Shown piece by piece: positions 52,766 to 61,502 of a DNA stretch of 64,000 nt; within the stretch, counting starts at the first letter, position 1, and each line of letters begins with the position of its first letter. The notes under the pieces were generated by a model. That model made no database searches, was not told the DNA's origin, and saw only the letters and a list, made by a program, of their open reading frames with translations. Origin of the DNA: Chryseobacterium candidae (GTDB lineage Bacteria > Bacteroidota > Bacteroidia > Flavobacteriales > Weeksellaceae). A program made the translations under genes and the position numbers. The stretch lies in assembly GCF_004916905.1 (NCBI RefSeq), contig NZ_SDLV01000004.1, forward strand, positions 1 to 64,000, in the 5' to 3' direction.

Positions 52766-54292
52766 TTATTTTTTATTAATCATTTGGGTCAGCCGCATAT
52801 CTATGGTTTCTTTTCCAATCATTTCAGCACAGGTATTAAAGGCTCCGATCGTAACCCCTAAGATCCCATGCATATTCACAGATTGTCCCGTCAGAAAAAG
52901 ATTGTCAATTTTGGTACGGGGAGAAACCATTGTTTTAAGAGGATTCTCCGAGCTTTTCATGTATCCGTACATATTTCCTTCAAAATTCCCGATATAGTCT
53001 CTGTATGATAAGGGAGAAGAAGTATATATTGTTTTGATGGCATGTCTTATGTTAGGGATTTTATGTTCCAGGGCATCAAGCATTTTTTCTGTTTTTTCAA
53101 GTTTAAATCTTTCATAGGCTGTTCCTCTCTCATGTTCATCGGCAACAGTATTGAACGTATTCTCCCATTCTTTTACCTCATCAAAATCCATATAAGAAAT
53201 CGCGGTAAGGCTTTCTGCAAATTCAGGATGATGCTTAGAAGGAGTAGACGAAAGCATGTAAGTCTCCGGCCACACTTCTTTTCGGTACCGGAAGGCATTC
53301 CATACCAGGTCTTCTGATGAATAGTGGTATCTGTTATAATTAAAATTCGGAAGGTAATGAGGTTTTAAAACAATATAAATACTAAAGCATGATGAAACCG
53401 GCTTCCAGCTTAACACCCTGTTCAGAAAAGATTTTTTAAGTCTTTCTTCACCAATAAGTTTAATAGTGGAACGAATCTCAATATTTGAAATGAACTGTTT
53501 TGCGGCGTATTCTTTTCCTGTCTTCGTTTTTACAGAAATTAGTGTATTATTTTCATTAAAAATGAATTCTGAAACTTCTGAATGCTTGTGTACTTCAGCT
53601 CCATATTCCCGAAGTTTTCTGATTAAAAGTTTAGAGATCTGGCTTCCTCCTCTCACGCATTTGTGAGCACTTTGGATATAAGAATTTACCGTCAAAGCAT
53701 GCACATAAAAGGGAACATTCTCCGAGTCTCCGGCATATAAAAAATTCGAACCCAGTAAAACAGCCTGAAGCTTTTTGTTCTGGGTAACGGATTCGATAAA
53801 TCTTTTGGTATTGAGGTGCAGTATTTCCTCGTTGTAACTGTCTTTTCCCACCACATGATACCTTGGAAACTGGCTGCATACGTATTGAATTTCTTCACAG
53901 TAGTTTTCAAGGTTTTCTTTTTCTTCGGGAAAATATTTGGATAACTGCTCAACAAAATTCTGATAGCCCTGAGCGTGAGGATATTCTATTTCATCATCCC
54001 CAAAACTGATTTTGTCATAGCCGTCTTTATCCATCAGCTGAAGTTCAAGATCATTCATGATTTCCAGATAGGAAAAGAACTGATTTAAATTCTGCCCTTT
54101 GGATAAACCTCCCAGATAATGAACTCCTGTATCGAAGATAAGTTTATCTCTTGAAAAGGTCTGCAGATTTCCTCCATATTGGTTATTCTTCTCCAGAACG
54201 CATACTTTAAGACCTTCTTTCGCCAAAATAAGAGCTGAAACAAGACCTCCCAATCCACTGCCGATTACAAGTATGTCGTATGCTTTCTTCAA
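52766..54292 (-). CDS. CrtI-like NAD(P)/FAD-dependent oxidoreductase
   Basis: A 508-residue flavoprotein like phytoene desaturase. The N-terminal dinucleotide fold is ILVIGSGLGGLVSALILAK, with VLEKNNQYGG and DTGVHYLGG; the C-terminal FLTGQSVNMHGILGVTIGA closes the FAD fold. Saturase or isomerase chemistry on polyene or lipid substrates is typical. In flexirubin biosynthesis it might adjust the conjugated chain. It lies one base upstream of the C45 gene. Confidence 0.87.
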   Translation of the reverse strand: MKKAYDILVIGSGLGGLVSALILAKEGLKVCVLEKNNQYGGNLQTFSRDKLIFDTGVHYLGGLSKGQNLNQFFSYLEIMNDLELQLMDKDGYDKISFGDDEIEYPHAQGYQNFVEQLSKYFPEEKENLENYCEEIQYVCSQFPRYHVVGKDSYNEEILHLNTKRFIESVTQNKKLQAVLLGSNFLYAGDSENVPFYVHALTVNSYIQSAHKCVRGGSQISKLLIRKLREYGAEVHKHSEVSEFIFNENNTLISVKTKTGKEYAAKQFISNIEIRSTIKLIGEERLKKSFLNRVLSWKPVSSCFSIYIVLKPHYLPNFNYNRYHYSSEDLVWNAFRYRKEVWPETYMLSSTPSKHHPEFAESLTAISYMDFDEVKEWENTFNTVADEHERGTAYERFKLEKTEKMLDALEHKIPNIRHAIKTIYTSSPLSYRDYIGNFEGNMYGYMKSSENPLKTMVSPRTKIDNLFLTGQSVNMHGILGVTIGAFNTCAEMIGKETIDMRLTQMINKK

Positions 54293-54452
54293 AAGAGAAT
54301 GTGTTTTAAATAATTAAGAAACAGGGAATTTAAGATATTTAAAGCTTATTTGAGTAAAGTAAGCATAGAAATTTCATGGGTTCTCTTAAATCTCGGTATA
54401 TCTTAATGGTTTTTAGTTTTTATTCGTTTTTTATGGGATAAAAATAGAAAAA

Positions 54453-55337
54453 TTAATCAACATCGTCCCAAAAATCAAAATAATTAAACCATTGGAGCGG
54501 GTATTTTTTAACCATGGTTTCAAGATTCCGGACGTAAGATTGTAAAAGCCCTTGTGAATCACGGTTTTTGATATTCTGTGCCACTCTTGCATACAGATGG
54601 TAATGAAGATTATCCTCTTTCATTACATAAACATATACTACCGGAACACCTAATCTTGAGGCAATCAAAAACGGACCAGCCGGAAATTTTGCACTTTTTC
54701 CAAGCAGTTCTGCCTCCAGATATTTGGATCCTTCGAAATAACGGTCTCCGGTAAAGCAGATAAGCTCATTATTGGATAAAGCCTGATTGATGTCAAAGAT
54801 ATGAGACATATCTTCTTTTACATAGATGAACTTGATGTTACTCTTTTTTACGGCAACTCTTTCCAGATATTCCTTAATGACGGTAACTTCCTGATCTGTA
54901 GTGACCAGATTGATCTGACAGTCAAAATCAATATCAGCAAAAAAATGCTCTGCAATTTCAAAATTCCCGATATGGGCACTGATCAGCACTCCTCCTTTTT
55001 TAGCAGCTAAAAGATTTCTGAGGTTTTCAATACCATCAAATTCATAGGTATATTTTTCTCTGAGTCCGGCAGAAATAGCCGTTTTATCAATCAGAACTTT
55101 TCCGAAAGTAAAATAGCTTTTAAAGATGGAAGCTTTGGATTTCCAGTATCCGTAATTCAGTCTTTTCTGAAAATAATAAAGAATGTATTGGTTACTTTTC
55201 TTCTGAAACAGCGAATAATAGGCGGCCACAAAATACAGCACCCCATATGAACTTCTGATCCCGATATTTCTAATACACCAGACGAATATTCTGTATCCGA
55301 GTACTGTTCCTTTAGATTTACCTTTCCACTTGTTCAT
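54453..55337 (-). CDS. LpxL/HtrB-like lipid acyltransferase
   Basis: A 294-residue LpxL-type acyltransferase. HX4E motif HIGNFE at 122-127, an N-terminal membrane helix (residues about 15-45), and GDRYFEGSKYLEA/FPAGPFLIASRLG are characteristic. Family members transfer acyl chains from ACP to lipid A. Here it may esterify the dialkylresorcinol or a lipid with the polyene acyl group. A 160-base gap follows with no gene seen. Confidence 0.87.
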   Translation of the reverse strand: MNKWKGKSKGTVLGYRIFVWCIRNIGIRSSYGVLYFVAAYYSLFQKKSNQYILYYFQKRLNYGYWKSKASIFKSYFTFGKVLIDKTAISAGLREKYTYEFDGIENLRNLLAAKKGGVLISAHIGNFEIAEHFFADIDFDCQINLVTTDQEVTVIKEYLERVAVKKSNIKFIYVKEDMSHIFDINQALSNNELICFTGDRYFEGSKYLEAELLGKSAKFPAGPFLIASRLGVPVVYVYVMKEDNLHYHLYARVAQNIKNRDSQGLLQSYVRNLETMVKKYPLQWFNYFDFWDDVD

Positions 55338-55362
55338 AGATAGAATTTAATATAAGAGAGAA

Positions 55363-55422
55363 CCAATGTAACAATACCTTTAAAGTGTCTGCAGGCAGAT
55401 CACGGTGATATTATTACATTGG
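55363..55422. repeat. Imperfect palindromic repeat next to the second ACP gene
   Basis: Arms CCAATGTAACAATA (55363-55376) and TATTATTACATTGG (55409-55422) pair in 13 of 14 positions. It lies between the second ACP gene and the LpxL-like gene and resembles the repeats flanking the first ACP gene. Confidence 0.55.
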
Positions 55423-55454
55423 CCCATTGTATAGAATAAAGATTTACTCAATAA

Positions 55455-55709
55455 CTAAGCGTTTTTTTCAGCAATCTTATGTTCAATCGTTGTATAGAAA
55501 TCATCAAATGTTACCATTTTTTTGAAATCTGCTTCTCCTAATTTCACCCCGAAATTGGATTCGATCACGACTACCATGTCGATATAATCCAGGCTGTCTA
55601 AGCCCAGTGTATTTTTAAGGTTGGCATCGTTACTGATTTCGTCTCCGTCTACCTCGAATTCGTTGACAAGAAAATCATTAACAATAGCAACAATTTTTTC
55701 CCTTTCCAT
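55455..55709 (-). CDS. Acyl carrier protein (second copy)
   Basis: An 84-residue ACP with ATG start at MEREKIVAIV (a TTG four codons up is rejected). The phosphopantetheine Ser39 lies in GLDSLDYIDM, as in FabF-partner ACPs. Follows the KS gene stop by four bases. It probably carries 4-coumaroyl starter or chain units distinct from those on the first ACP. Confidence 0.92.
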   Translation of the reverse strand: MEREKIVAIVNDFLVNEFEVDGDEISNDANLKNTLGLDSLDYIDMVVVIESNFGVKLGEADFKKMVTFDDFYTTIEHKIAEKNA

Positions 55710-55713
55710 GTTT

Positions 55714-56934
55714 TTAATCAAATTTTTTAACTATTAGTGCAGAATTGGTTCCCCCAAACCCAAAAGAATTCGACAAAAATACATCAATTTTTTGATTTAT
55801 TGTTTTTGCGACTAAATTTATCTTTTTTGCTTCATTATCAGGGTTTTCCAGATTGATATTGGGAGCAACAAAATCGTTCTGCATCATCAGAATGGAGTAG
55901 ATAACTTCACTTGCACCTGCCATCCAGCATTCGTGTCCGGTCATAGATTTGGTAGAACTTACCGGAACTTCACTCCCGAAGATCTCATAAATGGCTTTTG
56001 CTTCGTTGGCATCACCAATCGGAGTAGAAGTTGCGTGAGCATTGATATAATCGATGTCCGAAGCTTTTAATCCTGATTGTTTTAAGGCTCTGTCCATTGC
56101 CAGAGCAGGCCCGTCCACATTGGGTGTTGAAATATGTCCTCCGTTTGAAGAGAAACCATACCCAATAATTTCGGCAATAATCGGAGCGCCTCTTCTTTGG
56201 GCAGATTCTAAGCTTTCAACAATCAGAGTGGCTGCACCTCCACTCGGAATCAATCCGTCTCTTTCTACATCGAAAGGTCTGGATGCTTTTGCAGGCTCAT
56301 CTTCTCTGGCTGAGAATACACCCAATCCGTCAAAGCTCGCCATGGAATATTTGTTGGTTTCCTGAGCTCCGCCGCAGATAACCATGTCCTGGAAACCATT
56401 TTTGATCATCATATAAGCCAGCCCCAATGAGTGTGAACCGCTTGCGCATGCTGCACTGATGGTAAGATTGATTCCTTTCAGTTTAAAAATCGTAGAAAGG
56501 TTCATCGTTACCGTTGAGTTCATTGATTTGAAGATCGCTCCCGATCCCATCAATGTTGTATCTTTCTTTTCCCTTGCAATATCTATAGATTCGACAACTG
56601 CCTGGGAAACACTGTCATTTCCGTATAAGATTCCCACTTCATGGGTATCCAGGAATTCTTCGTCCAGATTCGCCTGTTTCAATGCATCAAGGGTAGCCAG
56701 ATAAGCGTACTCACTTTCCTCTCCCATGCTGACACGCTGGCGTCTGTTTAAAAGATTTTTCAGATCGGGCTTCGGAACAACTCCTGTAAGACCGGACCTG
56801 AAACCAAACTCTTTTCTGTCCTGATCTAAAACAATACCGGATTTTCCTTGATATAGGGATTCCCTGACCTCTTCTAAAGACGTCCCGATGCAGGAATAAA
56901 TTCCCATTCCGGTAATTACAACCCTATTTTCCAT
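55714..56934 (-). CDS. Beta-ketoacyl-ACP synthase (FabB/FabF-like)
   Basis: A 406-residue ketosynthase with Cys163 (ISAACASGSHS), His299 (INAHATSTPIGD) and His333 (MTGHECWM), thus complete. It is one base from fabG and four bases from the second ACP gene, giving an ACP-KS-KR module. In aryl polyene systems an ApeR-like KS does part of the elongation. Confidence 0.92.
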   Translation of the reverse strand: MENRVVITGMGIYSCIGTSLEEVRESLYQGKSGIVLDQDRKEFGFRSGLTGVVPKPDLKNLLNRRQRVSMGEESEYAYLATLDALKQANLDEEFLDTHEVGILYGNDSVSQAVVESIDIAREKKDTTLMGSGAIFKSMNSTVTMNLSTIFKLKGINLTISAACASGSHSLGLAYMMIKNGFQDMVICGGAQETNKYSMASFDGLGVFSAREDEPAKASRPFDVERDGLIPSGGAATLIVESLESAQRRGAPIIAEIIGYGFSSNGGHISTPNVDGPALAMDRALKQSGLKASDIDYINAHATSTPIGDANEAKAIYEIFGSEVPVSSTKSMTGHECWMAGASEVIYSILMMQNDFVAPNINLENPDNEAKKINLVAKTINQKIDVFLSNSFGFGGTNSALIVKKFD

Positions 56935-56935
56935 G

Positions 56936-57667
56936 TTATGAATAAATTCCTCCGTTAATATTAATCACTTCTCCTGTTATGTATGAAGATTTTTTAGATG
57001 CTAAAAATGCGACAAGATCTGCTACTTCTTCTGCTTCTCCGAATCTGTTGGCCGGAATCATTGCTTTCAGTTCTTCTTCATTGAACTCCTGAGTCATATC
57101 TGTTTTGATGAAACCAGGCGCTACAGCATTTACGGTAACATTTCTCTTGGCAACTTCCTGAGCAAGAGCCTTTGTAGCTCCCACCAAAGCACCTTTTGCC
57201 GCAGAATAATTCGTCTGTCCGGCTGTTCCTTTTACTCCCGATACGGAAACCATATTGATGATTCTTCCGTATTTGTTACGAAGCAGCTTTTGAATAAAGA
57301 AATTGGTTACGTTAAAAAATCCGTCCAGACTTGTATTGATCACACTGTTCCAGTCTTCTTTCTGCATCCACATAAAAAGACCATCTCTTGTGATTCCGGC
57401 ATTATTGACGATCACTTCTACCACCGCATCTGGATTTTTCTCCTGCCATTCCGTTAAAACAGATTGTGTTTCTTCGGTGTTTCCTACATCAAATTTAAGA
57501 ATTTCTCCCGTTGCTCCAAGTTCTTCCACTTTAGCCAATGTTTCGTTGGCTGCGATTTCGTTTGAAGCGTAGTTGATAAGGATGTGATAGTTTTTCTCTT
57601 CAGCCAGTTTTATACAGATTGCTCTCCCGATCCCTCTGGAGCCACCTGTTACAATTGCACATTTCAT
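56936..57667 (-). CDS. 3-oxoacyl-ACP reductase (FabG-like)
   Basis: A 243-residue short-chain dehydrogenase. NADPH-binding TGGSRGIGRA, structural NNAG, catalytic Ser141 and Tyr154-x3-Lys158 (YSAAK), and a FabG-like VNINGGIYS end. It reduces 3-oxo intermediates made by the cluster ketosynthases. Placed one base from the KS gene. Confidence 0.93.
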   Translation of the reverse strand: MKCAIVTGGSRGIGRAICIKLAEEKNYHILINYASNEIAANETLAKVEELGATGEILKFDVGNTEETQSVLTEWQEKNPDAVVEVIVNNAGITRDGLFMWMQKEDWNSVINTSLDGFFNVTNFFIQKLLRNKYGRIINMVSVSGVKGTAGQTNYSAAKGALVGATKALAQEVAKRNVTVNAVAPGFIKTDMTQEFNEEELKAMIPANRFGEAEEVADLVAFLASKKSSYITGEVININGGIYS

Positions 57668-57745
57668 GCGTTAGTGTTTATATCGTTTTAGTTTTTTAAT
57701 TTTATGCTATCCCTTTCTTAGAAGACAATCCATAGCAGGCAATAG

Positions 57746-59269
57746 TTACATTCCTTTCAGGTATTTCTTTACTTCCTCCAGATACGGATACATGACCATA
57801 TCGTCTGAGAATGCAGGAATAATTTTTCTGATTTCATCATACAGTTCTTTCGTAGATGATGAAACCTTATCCTGAAATCCAAGATATTCAACAGCCTGGA
57901 TGATCGTAATAGCTTCAATGGACAATACCTCAAAGGCATTTTCAATTACTTTTCTGCAGATCACCGCAGCGTTTGTTCCCATACTAACGATATCCTGGTT
58001 ATCGTTATTGTTTGGAATACTGTGAACATACATAGGGTTTGACAACATCTGGCTTTCCGCAGTGGTAGAAGTTGCTGTAAACTGTACACCCTGCATCCCG
58101 AAATTGAAACCTAATTTACCTAAATTCACAAAAGGAGGCAAAATTTCATTGATTTTCGAATTCAAAAGATAATTAAGCTGTCTTTCTGCAAGCATGGTCA
58201 GTTTGGTTACTACAATCTTAAGCTTGTCCATTTCCAGAGAGATATAATCGCCATGAAAGTTTCCTCCGTGATAAACATGTTGGTCTTCAACATTGATAAT
58301 CGGGTTATCATTCGCTGAATTGATCTCATTTTCAAGAACTTTCTCTGTATATTCCAATGTATCCAATACCGGACCTAAAATCTGAGGTACACATCTTAAA
58401 GAATAATATTCCTGAACTTTTTCCTTGAATACTTTTTCCTGTTCTTCGAAGTGGGTATAAAGGTGGTCTTCTCTTTTTCTGATCAGTTTACTGTCTGCCA
58501 GATGAGCACGCATTCTTTCTGCCACTTTCTGCTGACCGTAATGTTTTTTCGTTCCGTTCAGTGCTTCTGACAAGTGATCATCATAAGCCTGTACAATTTC
58601 ATTGATGGCACAAGAAAGTCTTAGGGAAATATCTGTAAGCTGATTCGCTTTATAAGCATTCACAATACCGATTCCTGACATCACGGAAGTTCCGTTCATC
58701 AAAGCAAGCCCTTCACGGATCTCTACTTTTATCGGCTCTAATCCTTCTGTTTCAAAAACGTCTTTGGTAGATTTTCTTTCTCCTTTATAAAATACTTCTC
58801 CTTCTCCAATCAATACCAAAGCAAGATGAGCCAGCTGAACAAGGTCACCGCTTGCTCCTACTCCCCCATGCTCAAAGATCAACGGAGTAATATTTCTGTT
58901 GATCAGTTCCTGAAGCAGATAAATAACAGATTGATGCACTCCCGAATTCCCTAGTGACAAGGTATTCAGTCTTGCCAGCATACATGCTTTTACTTCTTCT
59001 GCAGGTAAAGGGTTTCCGATTCCTGAAGAATGGCTTCTGATAAGGTTGTACTGAAGCTGGTGTGTATCTTCATCACTGATTTTAAACTGAGCCATTGGCC
59101 CAAAACCGGTATTCACACCATATATTACTTTATTTTTTGAAAACTCTTTTAAAAACTGAAAACTTTTATCCACTCTTGACAAAAGTGATTCATCCAGTTC
59201 TATTTTTTCATTCTCAATGATAATTTTTTGAAAGTCTTTCAGTTCTAAAAAGTTATTTATTTTCATCAA
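57746..59269 (-). CDS. tal: Tyrosine ammonia-lyase (HAL/PAL/TAL family)
   Basis: A 507-residue aromatic amino acid lyase. The MIO cofactor forms from Ala139-Ser140-Gly141 in GVGASGDLVQLAH. Segments IYGVNTGFGPMAQ, QYNLIRSHSSGIG, FHGDYISLEMDKLK and VHSIPNNNDNQDIVSMG are characteristic of the Flavobacterium johnsoniae tyrosine ammonia-lyase. It deaminates tyrosine to 4-coumarate, the aromatic starter of flexirubin. The gene is divergent to the halogenase-like gene and 78 bases upstream of fabG. Confidence 0.92.
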   Translation of the reverse strand: MMKINNFLELKDFQKIIIENEKIELDESLLSRVDKSFQFLKEFSKNKVIYGVNTGFGPMAQFKISDEDTHQLQYNLIRSHSSGIGNPLPAEEVKACMLARLNTLSLGNSGVHQSVIYLLQELINRNITPLIFEHGGVGASGDLVQLAHLALVLIGEGEVFYKGERKSTKDVFETEGLEPIKVEIREGLALMNGTSVMSGIGIVNAYKANQLTDISLRLSCAINEIVQAYDDHLSEALNGTKKHYGQQKVAERMRAHLADSKLIRKREDHLYTHFEEQEKVFKEKVQEYYSLRCVPQILGPVLDTLEYTEKVLENEINSANDNPIINVEDQHVYHGGNFHGDYISLEMDKLKIVVTKLTMLAERQLNYLLNSKINEILPPFVNLGKLGFNFGMQGVQFTATSTTAESQMLSNPMYVHSIPNNNDNQDIVSMGTNAAVICRKVIENAFEVLSIEAITIIQAVEYLGFQDKVSSSTKELYDEIRKIIPAFSDDMVMYPYLEEVKKYLKGM

Positions 59270-59290
59270 TTAAAAGTAATAGTTGATAAT

Positions 59291-59323
59291 TTTGTAAAAT
59301 ATAATTATTTGTCACTAATTTTG
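59291..59323 (+). promoter_or_regulatory. Promoter of the halogenase-like gene
   Basis: TTTG at 59291-59294 and TAATTTTG (TAnnTTTG) at 59316-59323 with a 21-base spacer, 40 bases upstream of the ATG at 59364, in the divergent intergenic region shared with the ammonia-lyase gene. Confidence 0.45.
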
Positions 59324-59363
59324 CGGCAAAGATAAAAGTTATTATTAAAATAAAAAATCAAAG

Positions 59364-60620
59364 ATGAGCAAAGAATTTGTTGACGTTCTTGTAATCGGAG
59401 CCGGACCTTCCGGATGCGTGTCTTCTTCGTACCTGAAGAACAATAACGTCAGCGTAAAAGTAGTCGAAAAGACACAATTCCCAAGACTGGTAGTTGGAGA
59501 AAGCTTAATTCCCAGAGTAATGGACCACTTTGATGAGGCAGGACTTTTCCCTGCATTAGACAAAATGGGCTTTGAAAAAAAGCTGGGAGCACGTTTCCTT
59601 CGCGGCGATGAAGTCTGCATTTTTGATTTCAGCAACAAATTCGGAGAGGGCTGGGACTGGACCTGGCAGGTTCCGAGAGCTGATTTTGATAATACTCTTG
59701 CTCAGGAGGTCATTAATAAAGGGATTGATCTTGAATTTGAAACCGAAGTTATTGACATTCAATTTGACGGAACAAATTCTGTGACTACGGTAAGAAATAA
59801 AGATGGGAAAACGAAAGAGATCCATGCTAAGTTTGTGATTGATTCCAGCGGCTACGGAAGAGTATTACCTCGTCTGCTTGATTTGGAAAAACCTTCAAAA
59901 CTTTCCCCTCACTCTGCGATTTTCTCTCATGTAAACGATATCAACAGAGCACCGGGAGAAGAAGGGACTTTAATTTCTTTTGACATCATTGAAACAGAAG
60001 TATGGCTTTGGGTAATTCCTTTTTCCAATGGAAATACCAGTGTAGGAATTGTAGGTCCTACTGAATATATCGACAGATTATCTGAAAACGGAGATCCCGC
60101 TGAAGCTTTGAAAAAGGCGATTTCTCTTTCTGATTATTATGTAAAACGTTTTGGGGATGTAGAATTTATTTTTGAACCTAAACACCTGAAAGATTATTCA
60201 TGTTCGGTGAAAAGTTTATTCGGGGACGGATTTGCTTTAACAGGGAATGCTTCAGAATTCCTTGATCCGGTTTTCTCTTCGGGAATGGCTTTTGCCACAG
60301 AATCCGGAATGCTGGCCGCAAAATTGGCGTTAAGACAACTAAACGGAGAAAAAATTGACTGGCAGAAGGAATACTCAGATTATATCTTATATGGTGTGGA
60401 CGTTTTCACCACCTATGTAAAAGAATGGTACACCGGAAATCTTCAGGAGTTATTTTTCCATCAGCCGGAAAATCCCGATGTAAAGAAAAAGATCTGTGCA
60501 GTCTTAGCCGGATATGTCTGGAATAAAGACAATCCTTTTGTTAAAAAGCATGATACAGTGATTAAAAATCTTGCGAACCTGATCAAGCTAGAAAAACAGG
60601 AACAGCAAAATCAAGCATAA
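59364..60620 (+). CDS. FAD-dependent halogenase-like oxidoreductase
   Basis: A 418-residue flavoprotein. FAD-binding GAGPSG lies at residues 12-17. The segment WLWVIP at 214-219 is the WxWxIP signature of flavin halogenases, and a Lys near 72-73 (EKKLGARFLRG) is placed like the halogenase catalytic Lys. Similar genes occur in flexirubin clusters, and chlorinated flexirubins are known. Role as a chlorinase or as a hydroxylase on the aryl ring is inferred. It is divergent from the ammonia-lyase and has its own terminator. Confidence 0.85.
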   Translation: MSKEFVDVLVIGAGPSGCVSSSYLKNNNVSVKVVEKTQFPRLVVGESLIPRVMDHFDEAGLFPALDKMGFEKKLGARFLRGDEVCIFDFSNKFGEGWDWTWQVPRADFDNTLAQEVINKGIDLEFETEVIDIQFDGTNSVTTVRNKDGKTKEIHAKFVIDSSGYGRVLPRLLDLEKPSKLSPHSAIFSHVNDINRAPGEEGTLISFDIIETEVWLWVIPFSNGNTSVGIVGPTEYIDRLSENGDPAEALKKAISLSDYYVKRFGDVEFIFEPKHLKDYSCSVKSLFGDGFALTGNASEFLDPVFSSGMAFATESGMLAAKLALRQLNGEKIDWQKEYSDYILYGVDVFTTYVKEWYTGNLQELFFHQPENPDVKKKICAVLAGYVWNKDNPFVKKHDTVIKNLANLIKLEKQEQQNQA

Positions 60621-60650
60621 AAAAACGGTCTGAACTTTCAGACCGTTTTT
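60621..60650. terminator. Bidirectional terminator
   Basis: Perfect 13-bp stem AAAAACGGTCTGA / TCAGACCGTTTTT with a 4-base loop between the convergent halogenase-like and 60652 genes. A and T tracts serve both directions. Confidence 0.9.
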
Positions 60651-60651
60651 G

Positions 60652-61260
60652 CTATTTCATAGATTTTTTAATTTCTCTTCCCAGATATCTTCCCGCTGAT
60701 TCATATACTGTGGCGATTCTTCCATATTCCATAACTTCTTCCTTGCTTTGAATAAATTTATCAAATTTATTCAGCTGTACTTCAGCCAAAACCACCGAAG
60801 GATTACTGGCTTCCACCAGTTTTATATTTCCACTTAATTGTGCTTCCATCACGATCATTCCGCCATGCCATCCCGGGAAAAGCCATTTTGTATCTACAAT
60901 TAAGGTATATTGAGCAGAACCATCCTTTTTGAATATAACGTCTTTATAGTATTTGCCTAAACCTTTTGCAAAATAGTTGATATACTCTTCTTTTTTATAT
61001 CGTTCCCATTCTCCGATCCATTGTTTCCATCCTTCTTTTCCTCTTTTCGGATTAGCTAGAACATCTTCTTTTCTGTTTTCGAGATATTGAGCTTCTGTAA
61101 AGTTTTCTTTCATAAACAATACATTATCAAATCTAAACTCAATATTCACTTCTTTCTGATCTTTTAAAGCCTGGAAATCTCCTGAAACAAGCTCCATTTT
61201 CCCCTGTCCGAAAGCCATTGTCATCATGATCAGAAATGTCAGTAATAATATTTTTTTCAT
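60652..61260 (-). CDS. Exported protein of unknown function
   Basis: A 202-residue protein with a signal peptide (MKKILLLTFLIMMTMAFGQ). The rest has no motif I recognise (KMELVSGDFQALKDQ, then Trp/Lys-rich segments with GWKQWIGEWERYKKEE). A truncated relative lies just upstream at 61306. Probably periplasmic or outer-membrane associated, and a candidate flexirubin accessory because of its position between pigment genes. Confidence 0.72.
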   Translation of the reverse strand: MKKILLLTFLIMMTMAFGQGKMELVSGDFQALKDQKEVNIEFRFDNVLFMKENFTEAQYLENRKEDVLANPKRGKEGWKQWIGEWERYKKEEYINYFAKGLGKYYKDVIFKKDGSAQYTLIVDTKWLFPGWHGGMIVMEAQLSGNIKLVEASNPSVVLAEVQLNKFDKFIQSKEEVMEYGRIATVYESAGRYLGREIKKSMK

Positions 61261-61305
61261 AGATATTAGCTTTGCTATTTAAGTACTTAAAGATATTTAC
61301 TTTTA

Positions 61306-61428
61306 TTAATAATTGACTATAAAAAACGGTCTAAAAAAATCAAAATTTCCCTGTTCAAAGTTAATCTGATTTTGAGCAAAAGTTGCAATTGCCATTGCTA
61401 CAAAGAATAGCAACAATAGTTTTTTCAT
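61306..61428 (-). pseudogene. Truncated paralogue of the neighbouring exported protein
   Basis: A 40-codon frame: a signal peptide (MKKLLLLFFVAMAIATFAQ) then QINFEQGNFDFFRPFFIV before a stop. Signal, the 'Q...F..GxF' start and even the upstream bases (ATATTAG then TTAAGTxxTTAAAG) match the adjacent 202-residue gene. It looks like a tandem duplicate cut short. Whether it is still translated is unknown. Confidence 0.6.
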
Positions 61429-61502
61429 AAGATATTAGTTTTTTTATTAAGTCTTTAAAGGTATTATAAAAAGCGAATTTTTACTCTCATTTACATTTAA
61501 CT

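Noticed and set aside
57746..59269. Histidine ammonia-lyase (hutH) name
   Set aside because: Sequence resembles the F. johnsoniae tyrosine ammonia-lyase closely, and the pigment context and absence of other hut genes favour tyrosine.
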